NCBI GenBank assembly: GCA_963782555.1
Contig: CAWAKB010000004.1
Span: forward strand, 762,236-826,235
Length of the DNA stretch: 64,000 nt
Reading direction: 5' to 3'
DNA from: Hyphomicrobium_A sp963782555
GTDB taxonomy: Bacteria; Pseudomonadota; Alphaproteobacteria; Rhizobiales; Hyphomicrobiaceae
In this document: piece after piece, positions 43,681 through 51,720 of the stretch
Layout: each line of letters starts with the position of its first letter
Numbering within the stretch: position 1 is the stretch's first letter
Made by a program: the position numbers and the translations under genes
The notes under the pieces: model-generated
Told to the model about the DNA's origin: nothing
The model's input: the letters and a program-made list of their open reading frames with translations, nothing else
The model's database searches: none

Positions 43681-43946
43681 GCAGATATTGTACGCGGCGA
43701 TTGCGGTTGCGCAAATATGGGTGGCCAGAGCCGCGCCAGCTCACGAATTGTCGAGGTCGGGAGGTTGCCGGGCTCACGGATTTTGGAGTCGGGACCGCAC
43801 GAGTTTTGGACGATGTCCACGGCACGGATTTTGGATGCTGGAAGGCGCGCGGAGCGCGCTACTGGGCGATGGTGAAGGTGTTGGTCGTGAAGGCCAAGGT
43901 TGCGGGGCTGGTGGCGGGATATCGCGCACGAAGGGAGGGGGTGGCG

Positions 43947-44237
43947 ATGATTGTGGTGGTGAACAACGAGCGGGGGGTGCGGGAAGGGTTGCAGCGTGCG
44001 CTTGAGCGCGCGGGGTATGCGGTGCGGGCGTTTGAGAGGGGAGCGGATGCACTGCAGGACGTTGCGTGGTCCGCGGTCGAGCTTGTGATTAGCGACCGGA
44101 CGAATTTTCCCATGGATGGGGTTGCGTTCGTGCATCGTGTGCGAGAGCGGTCGGATGTGCCGGTCGTCTTCGTCTCGGCATGGGCCGCGGAGCTCGAAGA
44201 GGAGTTGCGGGGGAGCGAGCGCGCCGCTGGGCCGTGA
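43947..44237 (+). CDS. Receiver-like protein, C-terminus replaced by repeat
   Basis: A 96-residue protein from the ATG at 43947 with AGGGAGG upstream. It begins MIVVVNNERGVREGLQRALERAGYAVRAFERGADAL, with Asp in ELVISDRTNFPMDGV and PVVFVSAWA: a receiver fold missing its last helix and Lys. The final residues (RGSERAAGP) are encoded by the start of module M3, so the natural end is lost. The N-terminal acidic pair reads NNE rather than DDE. Confidence 0.5.
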   Translation: MIVVVNNERGVREGLQRALERAGYAVRAFERGADALQDVAWSAVELVISDRTNFPMDGVAFVHRVRERSDVPVVFVSAWAAELEEELRGSERAAGP

Positions 44238-44436
44238 GTGCGTGGTTGGTGGTGAGCACTGCCGTGGCGCGAGAGGGGGCGGTGTTGGCACAGCGGCGGG
44301 CCGGTTCCCTTTATGTGCGCAGACAGTTCGACCGCCCCTAGCGCCGGGAGGGGCACCGCGCGCGGCCGCTGCCGGAGAATGGTGTTCGGGTATCGTGGCG
44401 GGAGTGGGGAGCTAGAGTTCTTGGAAGGTGGGGATG
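44207..44436 (+). repeat. Mosaic module M3 (hairpin-containing)
   Basis: Same components as M1: GAGCGCGCCGCTGGGCCGTG, GTGGTTGGTGGTGAGCACTG, GGCGGGCCGGTTCCC, GTGCGC outer arm, GCCCCT/AGGGGC inner stem, GGTATCGTGGCGGGAGTGGGG, TAGAGTTCTTGGAAGGTGGG. About 110 bases match M1 with a single difference that I can see. Confidence 0.7.
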
Positions 44437-45251
44437 ATGTTTACCGTGGCTTGTTTGGTTTGGGAGGCGCCTTCGAGGTCGAGGCAGGAGAGGGTGTAGG
44501 TGGTTTGTCCTTGAATGGGGGTGCTGGTTTCGCCGCCAATGGGGGATTGGAGGCCGCTCCAGCTGTCGCCATTGTCGCCTAGCACCGTGCACGACCGCAC
44601 GTTCTGTGCGCTCCAGCTCACCTTGGTTGTCGCGCCTTGGCGCAGAAGCGACGGGACCGCGCGGATGTCGAGGGTGACTGCGGGCGGAAGGTAGTTGCCG
44701 CTGCCGGTGTCACCGGTGAGGGTGGTGTTGCCGTTGTCATCGAGACCGGCGGTTGCGGAGGCGGCGCAGTCGAAGGAGAGCGTGGCCCAGCTGGAGGTTA
44801 GTCCGCCCTCGTCTTGGGCGAGGACCTTCACGGTCTTGGTGCCGGCTATCGAGTACGTGCGCGAGGCTGACTGCGACGTGCTTGAAGGAACATAGTCGGA
44901 GGGAGGGACCCTCTGGTCCACACTGTCGTTGTTGTCCCAGTCGATACCGTAGCGGAGGTTGTCTCGTTCGGGGTCGTCCGATTGCATGGTGACGGTGTGT
45001 GCGGTGCCGACCATGCCATAGGTTTGGCCGCCTACCTGACGCTTTTCTATCTCACCTTCTTTTACCGGTGGAGCGATTGAGTCCCTAGAGGACTGATGCT
45101 CTTGAGACCGCGACCGAAGTCGCGGTCGCGCTTGCGAGCCTTGCTCGTCGCTACCAGGCTGCCTGTTGGCGCCTGGGGAGGAAAGTGGTCTGCTTGATAA
45201 ATGGGGGATGTGTTGCGTGGGCAGAAAGGCCCGCACGAGTGGTCTGTACAC
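44412..45251 (-). CDS. Surface-type protein with PKD-like and Ig-like domains
   Basis: Frame of 279 residues; a signal peptide is not seen and the first 60 residues are low quality, so the real N-terminus is probably missing. Residues about 68-155 resemble a PKD domain (DDPERDNLRYGIDWDNNDSVDQ...TYSIAGTKTVKVLAQDEGG). Residues about 190-279 form an Ig-like domain (SLLRQGATTKVSWSAQNVRSCTVLGDNGDSWSG...TTYTLSCLDLEGASQTKQATVNIIPTFQEL). The last seven residues recur at four other gene ends. The domain style reminds me of Patescibacteria surface proteins; impression only. Confidence 0.6.
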   Translation of the reverse strand: MYRPLVRAFLPTQHIPHLSSRPLSSPGANRQPGSDEQGSQARPRLRSRSQEHQSSRDSIAPPVKEGEIEKRQVGGQTYGMVGTAHTVTMQSDDPERDNLRYGIDWDNNDSVDQRVPPSDYVPSSTSQSASRTYSIAGTKTVKVLAQDEGGLTSSWATLSFDCAASATAGLDDNGNTTLTGDTGSGNYLPPAVTLDIRAVPSLLRQGATTKVSWSAQNVRSCTVLGDNGDSWSGLQSPIGGETSTPIQGQTTYTLSCLDLEGASQTKQATVNIIPTFQEL

Positions 45252-45351
45252 GCCGCTTCACAATTTGCGCCTGCGAATCAGAAAGCATGGGAAGCATTGC
45301 GCTTCGCTGCAGAGAGCGCATTCCAGCTAACTGAGAAGAAGGGTGGCGCTA

Positions 45352-45885
45352 ATGTTCAATCCAAAGAAGGCAGACGGAGCCCACGCTCCAGCGGGAAGTG
45401 CGGGGGCTGACGCCTTGCGCCCATCCACGACCTCGGCAGGTTCTGACACCTGCAGAGGCGTCAGTTTCGCTCACTCGGTGGTTGATGCCGGCCTCACCAT
45501 GAAAGGGGATCTTGAAAGCGAGGGCGATATCCTCGTTAAAGGCAAGGTGATCGGCAACATCCGCTGCAAGCTGCTCATCATCGAAGTTGATGCGCTGGTC
45601 GAAGGCGGCGTCGACGCCGAGGAGGTTGTCGTTCGCGGCAATAGCAAGGGTACGCTACAGGCGGACCGGGTGCGACTTGAGAAGACGGCCAACGTCGACA
45701 GCGAGATCTATCATCGCTCGTTCGCGGCCGAGGAAGGCGCGCGCATCACGGGTACGCTTCAGTACAAGGACGAGCCGCGGGAGGGACGCGCCAGCAAGGA
45801 GAGTATTCGGACCAAAGTTGCTGCTCCGTCAAAAGGACCGGCGCTCAACGGACACGTTGAAGCGGCAGAGGGAAGCGGCGCGTAG
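45352..45885 (+). CDS. Bactofilin (polymer-forming cytoskeletal protein)
   Basis: A 177-residue protein from the ATG at 45352 with GAAGAAGG upstream; the GTG at 45343 is also possible. Disordered ends flank a beta-helix: SVVDAGLTMKGDLESEGDILVKGKVIGNIRCKLLIIEVDALVEGGVDAEEVVVRGNSKGTLQADRVRLEKTANVDSEIYHRSFAAEEGARITGTLQ. The repeating GxIxGxI-type rungs are diagnostic. Bactofilins self-assemble into filaments without nucleotide and organise cell-envelope machinery. The C-terminal Lys/Glu tail is typical. Confidence 0.9.
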   Translation: MFNPKKADGAHAPAGSAGADALRPSTTSAGSDTCRGVSFAHSVVDAGLTMKGDLESEGDILVKGKVIGNIRCKLLIIEVDALVEGGVDAEEVVVRGNSKGTLQADRVRLEKTANVDSEIYHRSFAAEEGARITGTLQYKDEPREGRASKESIRTKVAAPSKGPALNGHVEAAEGSGA

Positions 45886-45891
45886 ACCACT

Positions 45892-46443
45892 CTAATTCTC
45901 CCAAGAGAGCGGACGTGAGATGTTATAAAGCTCGACGAGGTGTTGTTTGACCTGTTCCAGCCTGCCATTGCCGCGGCGGATCCAATAGCGTCCCGCAGCG
46001 TCTTGAAATGCGAGCTCGACCCAGTGCCGCATGTGCATCCCGTGGCCGCCAGTGTTGATGCGCGTCGTGATTTCTCCCGGCGGAACATTTCCGACCATCG
46101 CTCCAAATTCGCGGTTGCGTTCGTCGGTGTCATCCACCGCGGTGCCGCGGAAGGCGCCCTGCACGGAAACGACCTCCGCAATGACATCGTAGAAGAGCTG
46201 ATTGGACGCATTCTTCACGCATAAGCCGACGTAGAGCTTGTGCTCGTTGTCTTGCTCTTCTTCATACGGCATGAACCACGCTGTCAGCTGCTCGGCTTGA
46301 TTGCGTTCTTCTCGTTTGCGATCTCTACGGTCAGCACGGGTAGCGAGCCAGAGCGAGACAACCACGGCGAGAAGCGTCGCGACTGCTGCGGCGACTGTGC
46401 CGAACGCAGCTGTCCAATCGGGGGTCCAGTGCACGTGGCGCAT
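45892..46443 (-). CDS. Membrane-anchored hypothetical protein
   Basis: A 183-residue protein. One N-terminal helix (FGTVAAAVATLLAVVVSLWLA) is followed by a basic stop-transfer region and a coiled stretch (RRDRKREERNQAEQLTAWFMPYEEEQ). A cytosolic beta-rich domain follows (LYVGLCVKNASNQLFYDVIAEVVSVQG...HWVELAFQDAAGRYWIRRGNGRLEQV). The layout is common among small proteins of mobile or defence islands with unknown function. It converges with the bactofilin gene (6-base gap). Confidence 0.7.
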   Translation of the reverse strand: MRHVHWTPDWTAAFGTVAAAVATLLAVVVSLWLATRADRRDRKREERNQAEQLTAWFMPYEEEQDNEHKLYVGLCVKNASNQLFYDVIAEVVSVQGAFRGTAVDDTDERNREFGAMVGNVPPGEITTRINTGGHGMHMRHWVELAFQDAAGRYWIRRGNGRLEQVKQHLVELYNISRPLSWEN

Positions 46444-46544
46444 CCAGTGCTGACCGATATCCTGCGAGCCGAGGCACCGCGGGTGGAAATGACATTCCGA
46501 TGCGGCACCTCGGCCCTCTTGACGGGCGTCATTGACGCGCGCCA

Positions 46545-46650
46545 GGCAGAGGCGGGCCGGTTCCCATTAGGCGTGCAGTTGGCCCCGCTTCACCCCTAGC
46601 ACCGGAGGGGCTCCACACACCACCGCTGCCCGATGTGTTCCATCGTGCGA
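46545..46650 (+). repeat. Mosaic module M4 (partial)
   Basis: GGCGGGCCGGTTCCC, then a diverged hairpin with ACCCCT/AGGGGCT and loop AGCACCGG, ACACACCACCGCTGCCCGATG and CATCGTGCGAGAATG. The most diverged of the four copies. Confidence 0.6.
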
Positions 46651-47333
46651 GAATGCGGCGCGATGACGAGCATGTGCGTCTGTGCACGCCGTTTGTTGTA
46701 TGGATGTTGCGGGAGTGCATCGGCGTCAATGGAGTGCCAGGACGGGAAACGACATTGCAACAGAAAGCGGTTGCGTATCACGAAGCAGGGCATGCCGTCA
46801 TGACGGTCCAGCAGCGCATGCGCTTGTTGGAAGTATCCATTATTCCTGACGACGCGCAGCAAAGCTTGGGGCACTCGCTGAGCCGAGGCGTCTTCGGCCG
46901 GCTCACGCCGGACTTTTCGTCGAGCGGGCAAACCATACGAAACGTAGAACGCCGCGTCATGGTCCTGCACGCGGGAGACGTCGCAGTGGCGATCTGGAAC
47001 CGCCGGGCGCATGCCAAGCTTCACGCAAACGGCGAAGCAGGCACCGAACACGATACTGCCGTTGCACTGTCGATGTTGCAAAACGTGTGTGGATCGGACG
47101 AAGAAGTGCAAGCCTGGTATAAACTGCTGCGCATCGGAACCATACAGACGCTTTGCGATCCTTTCCTGTGGCCAGCGGCGAGCGCGCTAGCAGCCCAGCT
47201 CCTGAAAGAGAAACGCGTTGGAGGTGCTCGCGCCACACGGATCATTCAAGAGGCAATTCAATCAGCAGTGGCCACCGATTATGATTTCGAGGCGCTACTG
47301 AAGGCGCGCGAGTATCTCCTCAAGCGGTGTTGA
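46635..47333 (+). CDS. Stand-alone FtsH-type (M41-like) HEAGH protein
   Basis: Up to 232 residues; start uncertain (GTG 46635, ATG 46653). AVAYHEAGHAVM carries the HExxH zinc motif exactly as in FtsH (HEAGH; His49, Glu50, His53), and GTEHDTAVALSML about 85 residues on matches the region supplying the third zinc ligand (Asp). There is no AAA+ ATPase domain and no membrane helix, so it is a detached M41-like protease domain. The next gene starts 4 bases after the stop. Proteases of this style occur in several phage-defence and stress operons; a role here is inference. Confidence 0.75.
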   Translation: MFHRARMRRDDEHVRLCTPFVVWMLRECIGVNGVPGRETTLQQKAVAYHEAGHAVMTVQQRMRLLEVSIIPDDAQQSLGHSLSRGVFGRLTPDFSSSGQTIRNVERRVMVLHAGDVAVAIWNRRAHAKLHANGEAGTEHDTAVALSMLQNVCGSDEEVQAWYKLLRIGTIQTLCDPFLWPAASALAAQLLKEKRVGGARATRIIQEAIQSAVATDYDFEALLKAREYLLKRC

Positions 47334-47337
47334 CCCG

Positions 47338-47712
47338 ATGAAGGACAAGGTGCTTGAGGAGTTGCAGTTCTCGGTCGGCATCGTGCTCGGCGGCGAGGAA
47401 GTCGTGCCGCGCTTTTGCGTTATCTGTCCGGACGTTGAGTGGACGATCTTCGTGCCGCTGCCGGACGACATCGGCGAGCGGCAGCGGCGCATGCAGCTTG
47501 TGTACGGCTTCATGGCGTGGAGGTCGGCGGTTGCGTTCGTTATGTCGTTAGCTGAAACCGCGCGCTCGTTCCGGCACGCGGTCCGCGGTGTCTCACGGCA
47601 CGAGCCCAGACGCGAACTACGCCGCGCGCACCGGCGGCGTTCGATCCTCCTCCACCTCCGACACTCCGCATTACGAGAGACAGTCGCGTCTGGCCGCGCC
47701 CTAGTCTTTTAG
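47338..47712 (+). CDS. MKDK-family protein, truncated copy
   Basis: The first 70 residues (MKDKVLEELQFSVGIVLGGEEVVPRFCVICPDVEWTIFVPLPDDIGERQRRMQLVYGFMAWRSAVAFVMS) are close to the gene at 49079. After about 47551 the reading is unrelated, arginine-rich and presumably accidental, ending at 47712. So the 5' third of the gene is repeated here, and a TIR gene occupies the space before the second copy. Function unknown. It starts 4 bases after the HEAGH gene, so the two were probably one operon. Confidence 0.65.
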   Translation: MKDKVLEELQFSVGIVLGGEEVVPRFCVICPDVEWTIFVPLPDDIGERQRRMQLVYGFMAWRSAVAFVMSLAETARSFRHAVRGVSRHEPRRELRRAHRRRSILLHLRHSALRETVASGRALVF

Positions 47713-47774
47713 CTAAACTTGACCCAATTTGCAACGTTGTTCGCTCCTCTATTCGCCATTGCCAGGTCGAAGAA

Positions 47775-48680
47775 CTGATCCGCTCAACCGTATTCATCAA
47801 CTATCGCCGCGCCAACTCGCGAGCCGATGCCCGCACCGTCTACGACAGCTTATGCAAAGCCTTCGGCTCTCGCTCCGTGTTCATCGACGTCGACAAGATC
47901 GAAGCCGCGACCGAGTTCCCGGCAGTGCTCGATCGCTATCTCCGCCGCGCCAAAGTCCTGCTCGTGCTGATTGGGCCAGGTTGGCTGAACGCTCCAGCCC
48001 TCGACGGCAAGCGCCGGCTTGACGATCCGACCGACTTCGTCCGCATTGAAATCGAGCGCGCGCTCAAGCAGGGCATCGTCATCCTTCCGGTCCTCATCGA
48101 TGGGGCCAAGATCCCCAGACCGGAAGAACTGCCGCCATCGCTCGCACCGCTTACCTCGCGCCAACTCACCACGCTTGCGCACGAGAGCTATGCGCGCGAC
48201 ATCCGCAACATCGAGTTCATCCTGGCGAAGCACATCATCCGCTGGCCCAGAGTGCGCGGATGGGCCGCCGTCAGCGTGGCCACGCTATGCGCCGTCGCCT
48301 TCGGCTCCTATCTGTTCCTCGGCGTGACATCACGCCAAAACCCCACCCGCGATATCCCAGGGGACGCTGCCGTCATCGATCCGACACAATCGAAAGAAGC
48401 CGAGGCAAGGATCAAGGCGATCAGCAAGAAGGACATCAGGGTCGAACTCGCCGCGGACGACATGGGCAACGCAACCCTGCTGATCCGAGAATCTCCCGAA
48501 ATCAAGAACATGTTGCGCATGTCCCAACTCGAATTTGCCATCAATGACGGCGAATTCGAATATGCGCCTTTGCCAGACCGCATCGAACTCGTAACCAAAG
48601 GCATCGCTGCCACGGATATCAAGAACGTACGCTTGCGATATCGCTTTTTTAGCGGGCAACTCCTCGGACCGTTCGACTAG
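47775..48680 (+). CDS. TIR domain - transmembrane protein, N-terminal frame
   Basis: The TIR fold begins at VFINYRRANSRADARTVYDSLCKAFG (about 47790); no ATG, GTG or TTG precedes it in frame, only a CTG at 47775, so the start was lost or is unusual; the GTG at 47877 would delete half the fold. VFIDVDKIEAATEF, VLLVLIGPGWL and DFVRIEIERAL follow, the last with a Glu at the TIR catalytic position. After the TIR lies a membrane helix (GWAAVSVATLCAVAFGSYLFLGV) and an extracytoplasmic domain of about 130 residues. The frame ends in GQLLGPFD-stop where one base is missing; homology continues in the frame at 48707. Confidence 0.75.
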   Translation: MIRSTVFINYRRANSRADARTVYDSLCKAFGSRSVFIDVDKIEAATEFPAVLDRYLRRAKVLLVLIGPGWLNAPALDGKRRLDDPTDFVRIEIERALKQGIVILPVLIDGAKIPRPEELPPSLAPLTSRQLTTLAHESYARDIRNIEFILAKHIIRWPRVRGWAAVSVATLCAVAFGSYLFLGVTSRQNPTRDIPGDAAVIDPTQSKEAEARIKAISKKDIRVELAADDMGNATLLIRESPEIKNMLRMSQLEFAINDGEFEYAPLPDRIELVTKGIAATDIKNVRLRYRFFSGQLLGPFD

Positions 48681-48706
48681 ACGGCGCCGACAGCATCCGC
48701 AAAGCC

Positions 48707-49027
48707 ATGAAGGAAGCTGCCACCAGAGCTAACCGTGCTATCGTCTGCGATGGCAAGTGGTGCCAGTTGCACGATCTGTTTCCTTACCTGCCTGCGTTAA
48801 AGGAGATCACATTTTCCGTTCCAAGCGTGGGCTACTCAGAGAGCCTTCCACTACCGGCCGTTCCAGACAAAAACTTGCGCAATTACCAAGATCAAATTGA
48901 AGCACTCGACAAGATGGCCTTCAGTATTCCGACTAAGGGCAATGACGTTTTTGCACAACTCACGTTCTACGACAATACGAAGGGCGCCCAGTTTAAAATC
49001 CCCTCCGGCAACGGCATCAGCAGGTGA
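48707..49027 (+). CDS. C-terminal part of the TIR-membrane protein, shifted frame
   Basis: Reading upstream of the ATG at 48707 gives RLDGADSIRKAMKEAATRANRA, which joins the end of the previous frame (SGQLLGPF) if one T is added at 48673. The domain (IVCDGKWCQLHDLFPYLPALKEITFSVPS...QDQIEALDKMAFSIPTKGNDVFAQLTFYDNTKG) repeats a strand pattern and is the distal part of the extracytoplasmic sensor. The ATG is internal. Intact length would be about 415 residues. Confidence 0.65.
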   Translation: MKEAATRANRAIVCDGKWCQLHDLFPYLPALKEITFSVPSVGYSESLPLPAVPDKNLRNYQDQIEALDKMAFSIPTKGNDVFAQLTFYDNTKGAQFKIPSGNGISR

Positions 49028-49078
49028 AGCTTTTTGCATTTGTCAAAGGGCAACCGTGAGGCAGCCGGCTGCGAGTGC

Positions 49079-49582
49079 ATGAAGGACAAGATCCTTGAGG
49101 AGTTGCAGGTCTCCGTCGCGATCGTGCTTTCGCGCGAGGAAGTTGTGCCGCGCTTCCGCATCATGTGCCCTGACGGTGATTGGACGATCTCCGTGCCGCT
49201 GCCGGACGACATCGGCGAGCGGCAGCGGCGCATGCAGGTTGTGTACGGCTTCATGGCGTGGAGGTCGGCGGTTGCGTTCGTGATGTCGTCGGAATTGAAG
49301 GTGCCGGACTGTGTGATTGCGGGCGCTGTCACGCGCGACGGAGTGCTTGTTGCGGCACGGCCGATCGTGCGCAAGCCGCTGACGGTGGGGCCCATCGAGT
49401 GGTTGCCTGAGAGTGCGGTTGGGGAAGAGGTGGTTGCGCTTCTACCGCGTGGACCTTGGATAGGGAAACCGAGGCAGCGCTGGCGCGGGCGTTCGGGACG
49501 GATGGGGATTTTGAGGCGCGGAGGACGAAGCCTTTGCGGCGCTGTCGGATGGCGACAGGAAGGGCGACGACCCTTGGGATAA
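49079..49582 (+). CDS. MKDK-family protein, longer copy with 3' frameshift
   Basis: From the ATG at 49079: MKDKILEELQVSVAIVLSREEVVPRFRIMCPDGDWTISVPLPDDIGERQRRMQVVYGFMAWRSAVAFVMSSE, then VTRDGVLVAARPI and EWLPESAVGEEVVALLPRG. After LLPRG the homologous end (TLDRETEAALARAFGTDGDFEARR) lies in the neighbouring frame, so the displayed last 35 residues are off-frame. A third remnant at 62338 shows the same LLPRG and LERAFG pieces, also frameshifted. It precedes the integrase by 28 bases. Function unknown. Confidence 0.65.
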   Translation: MKDKILEELQVSVAIVLSREEVVPRFRIMCPDGDWTISVPLPDDIGERQRRMQVVYGFMAWRSAVAFVMSSELKVPDCVIAGAVTRDGVLVAARPIVRKPLTVGPIEWLPESAVGEEVVALLPRGPWIGKPRQRWRGRSGRMGILRRGGRSLCGAVGWRQEGRRPLG

Positions 49583-49609
49583 GGTTGCTCTCTAGTCGGA
49601 GGGCGCGTG

Positions 49610-50743
49610 ATGATCGTCAGGTATCGATATATCTACGAAGACGTGGATCGGCACGGAAACGTGCGCGTGTATTTCTGGCGCGGCAAGGGACAGCGCAAGA
49701 TACGCATTCGTGAGCGGCCGAACACGCCAGAATTTCACGCAGCGTACCAAGCTGCACTGGGTGCGAGCGCGGGAACGTCGGAAAATCAACGGGACGTAGT
49801 TAAGCCGCTGACGTATCGCTGGCTATGCGAGGAGTTTTTTCGTTCGACGGATTTCGTGCAGCTCGATCCGCAGACGCAACACACGCGCAGGCAAACACTG
49901 GAGCATACGTGGAACGAGCCGATTGCGCCGGACAGCTGCGAGACGTTTGCCAACTTTCCCATAGGCCGCATGACGCCGAAGGCCGTGCGGATCTTGCGCG
50001 ACCGCAAAGCTGCATTCCCCGCGGCCGCGAACATGCGCATCAAGGCGGTCCGTCGCGTGTTCAAGTGGGCCGTTGAAAACGACATCGGGAATCTGACGAC
50101 TAACCCGACGCGCGAGGTGTCGTATCTCAGGCAAGGAAGCCAGGGCTATCACACGTGGAGTGTCGAAGAGGTCGAGCAATATGAGAAGCGTCATCCGATT
50201 GGGACAAAAGCCCGACTGGCGTTGGCGCTTCTGCTCTACACCGGCGCACGCCGCTCGGATGTCGTGCGATTGGGGCGGCAGCATGTGCGGAATGGATGGT
50301 TGAAGTTTACCGCGCATAAGAACCGTAACCGCAATCCCGTGACTGTCGAAGTGCCCATGTTGTCAGTGCTGCAGTCCATCATTGACGCAACGCTGACCGG
50401 CGAGCTGACGTTTCTGGTGACCGATTATGGGAGGCCGTTTACGGTGGCTGGTTTCGGAGGATGGTTTCGCGAACGCTGCGACGAGGTGGGACTGAACCAC
50501 TGTTCAGCTCACGGATTGCGGAAAGCCGGCGCGAGCATCGCAGCGGAGAACGGAGCCTCTCCTCACCAGTTGATGGCGATCTTCGGCTGGCTGACATTGA
50601 AGGAGGCGGAGCGATACACGCAAGCGGCGCGGCGGAAGCGATTGGCCGAGGACGGCATGGGCTTCCTTCTGCGGAAGGAAGGCGAGACGAACGACGAACG
50701 AATCTTTCCCACTTCGAACGGAGGGAACTTTCCCACCGATTGA
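49610..50743 (+). CDS. Tyrosine recombinase/integrase
   Basis: A 377-residue protein from the ATG at 49610, with GGAGGGC upstream (GTG 49607 also possible). The N-terminal 60 residues are arm-binding-like, residues about 65-165 form a core-binding SAM-like domain, and 180-345 the catalytic domain: Arg214 (GARRSDVV), Lys in TAHKNR, His301-x-x-Arg304 (AHGLRKA), Trp327 and nucleophile Tyr336 (ERYTQA). All catalytic residues are present. Att-like site C begins 24 bases after the stop, as expected for an element whose integrase lies at its end. Confidence 0.93.
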   Translation: MIVRYRYIYEDVDRHGNVRVYFWRGKGQRKIRIRERPNTPEFHAAYQAALGASAGTSENQRDVVKPLTYRWLCEEFFRSTDFVQLDPQTQHTRRQTLEHTWNEPIAPDSCETFANFPIGRMTPKAVRILRDRKAAFPAAANMRIKAVRRVFKWAVENDIGNLTTNPTREVSYLRQGSQGYHTWSVEEVEQYEKRHPIGTKARLALALLLYTGARRSDVVRLGRQHVRNGWLKFTAHKNRNRNPVTVEVPMLSVLQSIIDATLTGELTFLVTDYGRPFTVAGFGGWFRERCDEVGLNHCSAHGLRKAGASIAAENGASPHQLMAIFGWLTLKEAERYTQAARRKRLAEDGMGFLLRKEGETNDERIFPTSNGGNFPTD

Positions 50744-50766
50744 TATTGCGGGGAAACTTCGCGATT

Positions 50767-50880
50767 TGGCGCCCCGTAGGGGCCTGCCACTTTTCCACGT
50801 TTTCAATGACTTAGCGAAAAGTGGGACACCGAAATCTTTGCATAACGTTCTGTAGTGTGGGGAGGCGTGTCCCACCGTTC
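50767..50880 (+). repeat. att-like site C with arm-type repeats
   Basis: Core GGCGCCCCGTAGGGG at 50767-50781, preceded by ATTGATAT. Downstream TTAGCGAAAAGT, GTGGGACACC (about 50818) and the inverse GTGTCCCACC (about 50868). The order matches site A at 7037. It is placed directly after the complete integrase gene. Confidence 0.65.
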
Positions 50881-51109
50881 GGCTTTAATCATCATATGCT
50901 GGTCCAGCACCGAAGTCCGCTCGTCCTCCAATTCCAGACAACCTCGATTGGGCAGGTAGACGACCGAGATGGGCCACATGCTGACATGCGCGGCGGACTG
51001 GCCGCATGTCGGACGACGAGCGCAATGTCCCAATTGCGGAAGTCGCCTGCTCCATGATCGGCGAGGCGGTGGCCGTCGCCGATCACGTCCACACATGGGG
51101 GGTATTGCG

Positions 51110-51720
51110 TCAGATGTCGATCTTCTCTGCAATTTCGATTGCATCATCGACCTCGATCCCGAGGTAACGAACGGTGCTCTCGATCTTCGCATGCCCGAGC
51201 AAGAGCTGGACTGCTCGCAAATTTCCGGTGCGCCGATAGATCAACACCGCCTTCGTGCGTCGCAACGAATGGGTGCCGAACTTGGCCGGATCGAGTCCGA
51301 TGCTGGCGACCCACTCGTGCACGAGCCTGGCGTATTGTCGAGTGGTCAAGCTACTCGCGCCATCGCACGGCCAGCAAACAGAAACTGACCCGGCTTCCGT
51401 CCCGACAGTCGGAGGTACTCATCGACGGCCAGACGAGTCTGGTCGGTCAGCTCGAACCGCACCGGCCTGCCCGTCTTCTTTTGCTTGATGGTCGCGCGGT
51501 CCATTGCTTAGCCGCTCGGCGCAACGTCATCGACGCGCAAGGCCACGACGTCACAGCCACGCAGCTTGCTGTCGATGGCGAGGTTGAACAGGGCGAGATC
51601 GCGCGTTCGCCCCGCCATCTGAAGCTTGGTCCGTATCGACCAGACGTGGCTTGGTCTGAGGGGAGGCTTGGCGCCAATAAGCCGTTCCAGGGCGGGCGCC
51701 GGGACAGCTTCAGTTCGTCA
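51110..51720 (-). pseudogene. Decayed tyrosine recombinase of a second family
   Basis: Minus strand. The 3' frame (51110-51349) reads MTTRQYARLVHEWVASIGLDPAKFGTHSLRRTKAVLIYRRTGNLRAVQLLLGHAKIESTVRYLGIE: HxLRR, GH and Tyr of a tyrosine recombinase. Upstream, other frames give RDLALFNLAIDSKLRGCDVVALRVDDVAP, then a TAA (51508-51510), then MDRATIKQKKTGRPVRFELTDQTRLAVDEYLRLSGRKPGQFLFAG. At least one stop and a frameshift break the gene. This family is different from the integrase at 49610. Confidence 0.75.

Noticed and set aside
37122..49600. Classical integron
   Set aside because: The recombinase lacks an integron-specific extra helix that I can see, the modules lack RYYYAAC/GTTRRRY core sites, and gene orientation is mixed.
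37122..49600. CRISPR array or diversity-generating retroelement
   Set aside because: Repeats are long, unevenly spaced and structured around genes; no reverse transcriptase, Cas gene or template/variable repeat pair was seen.
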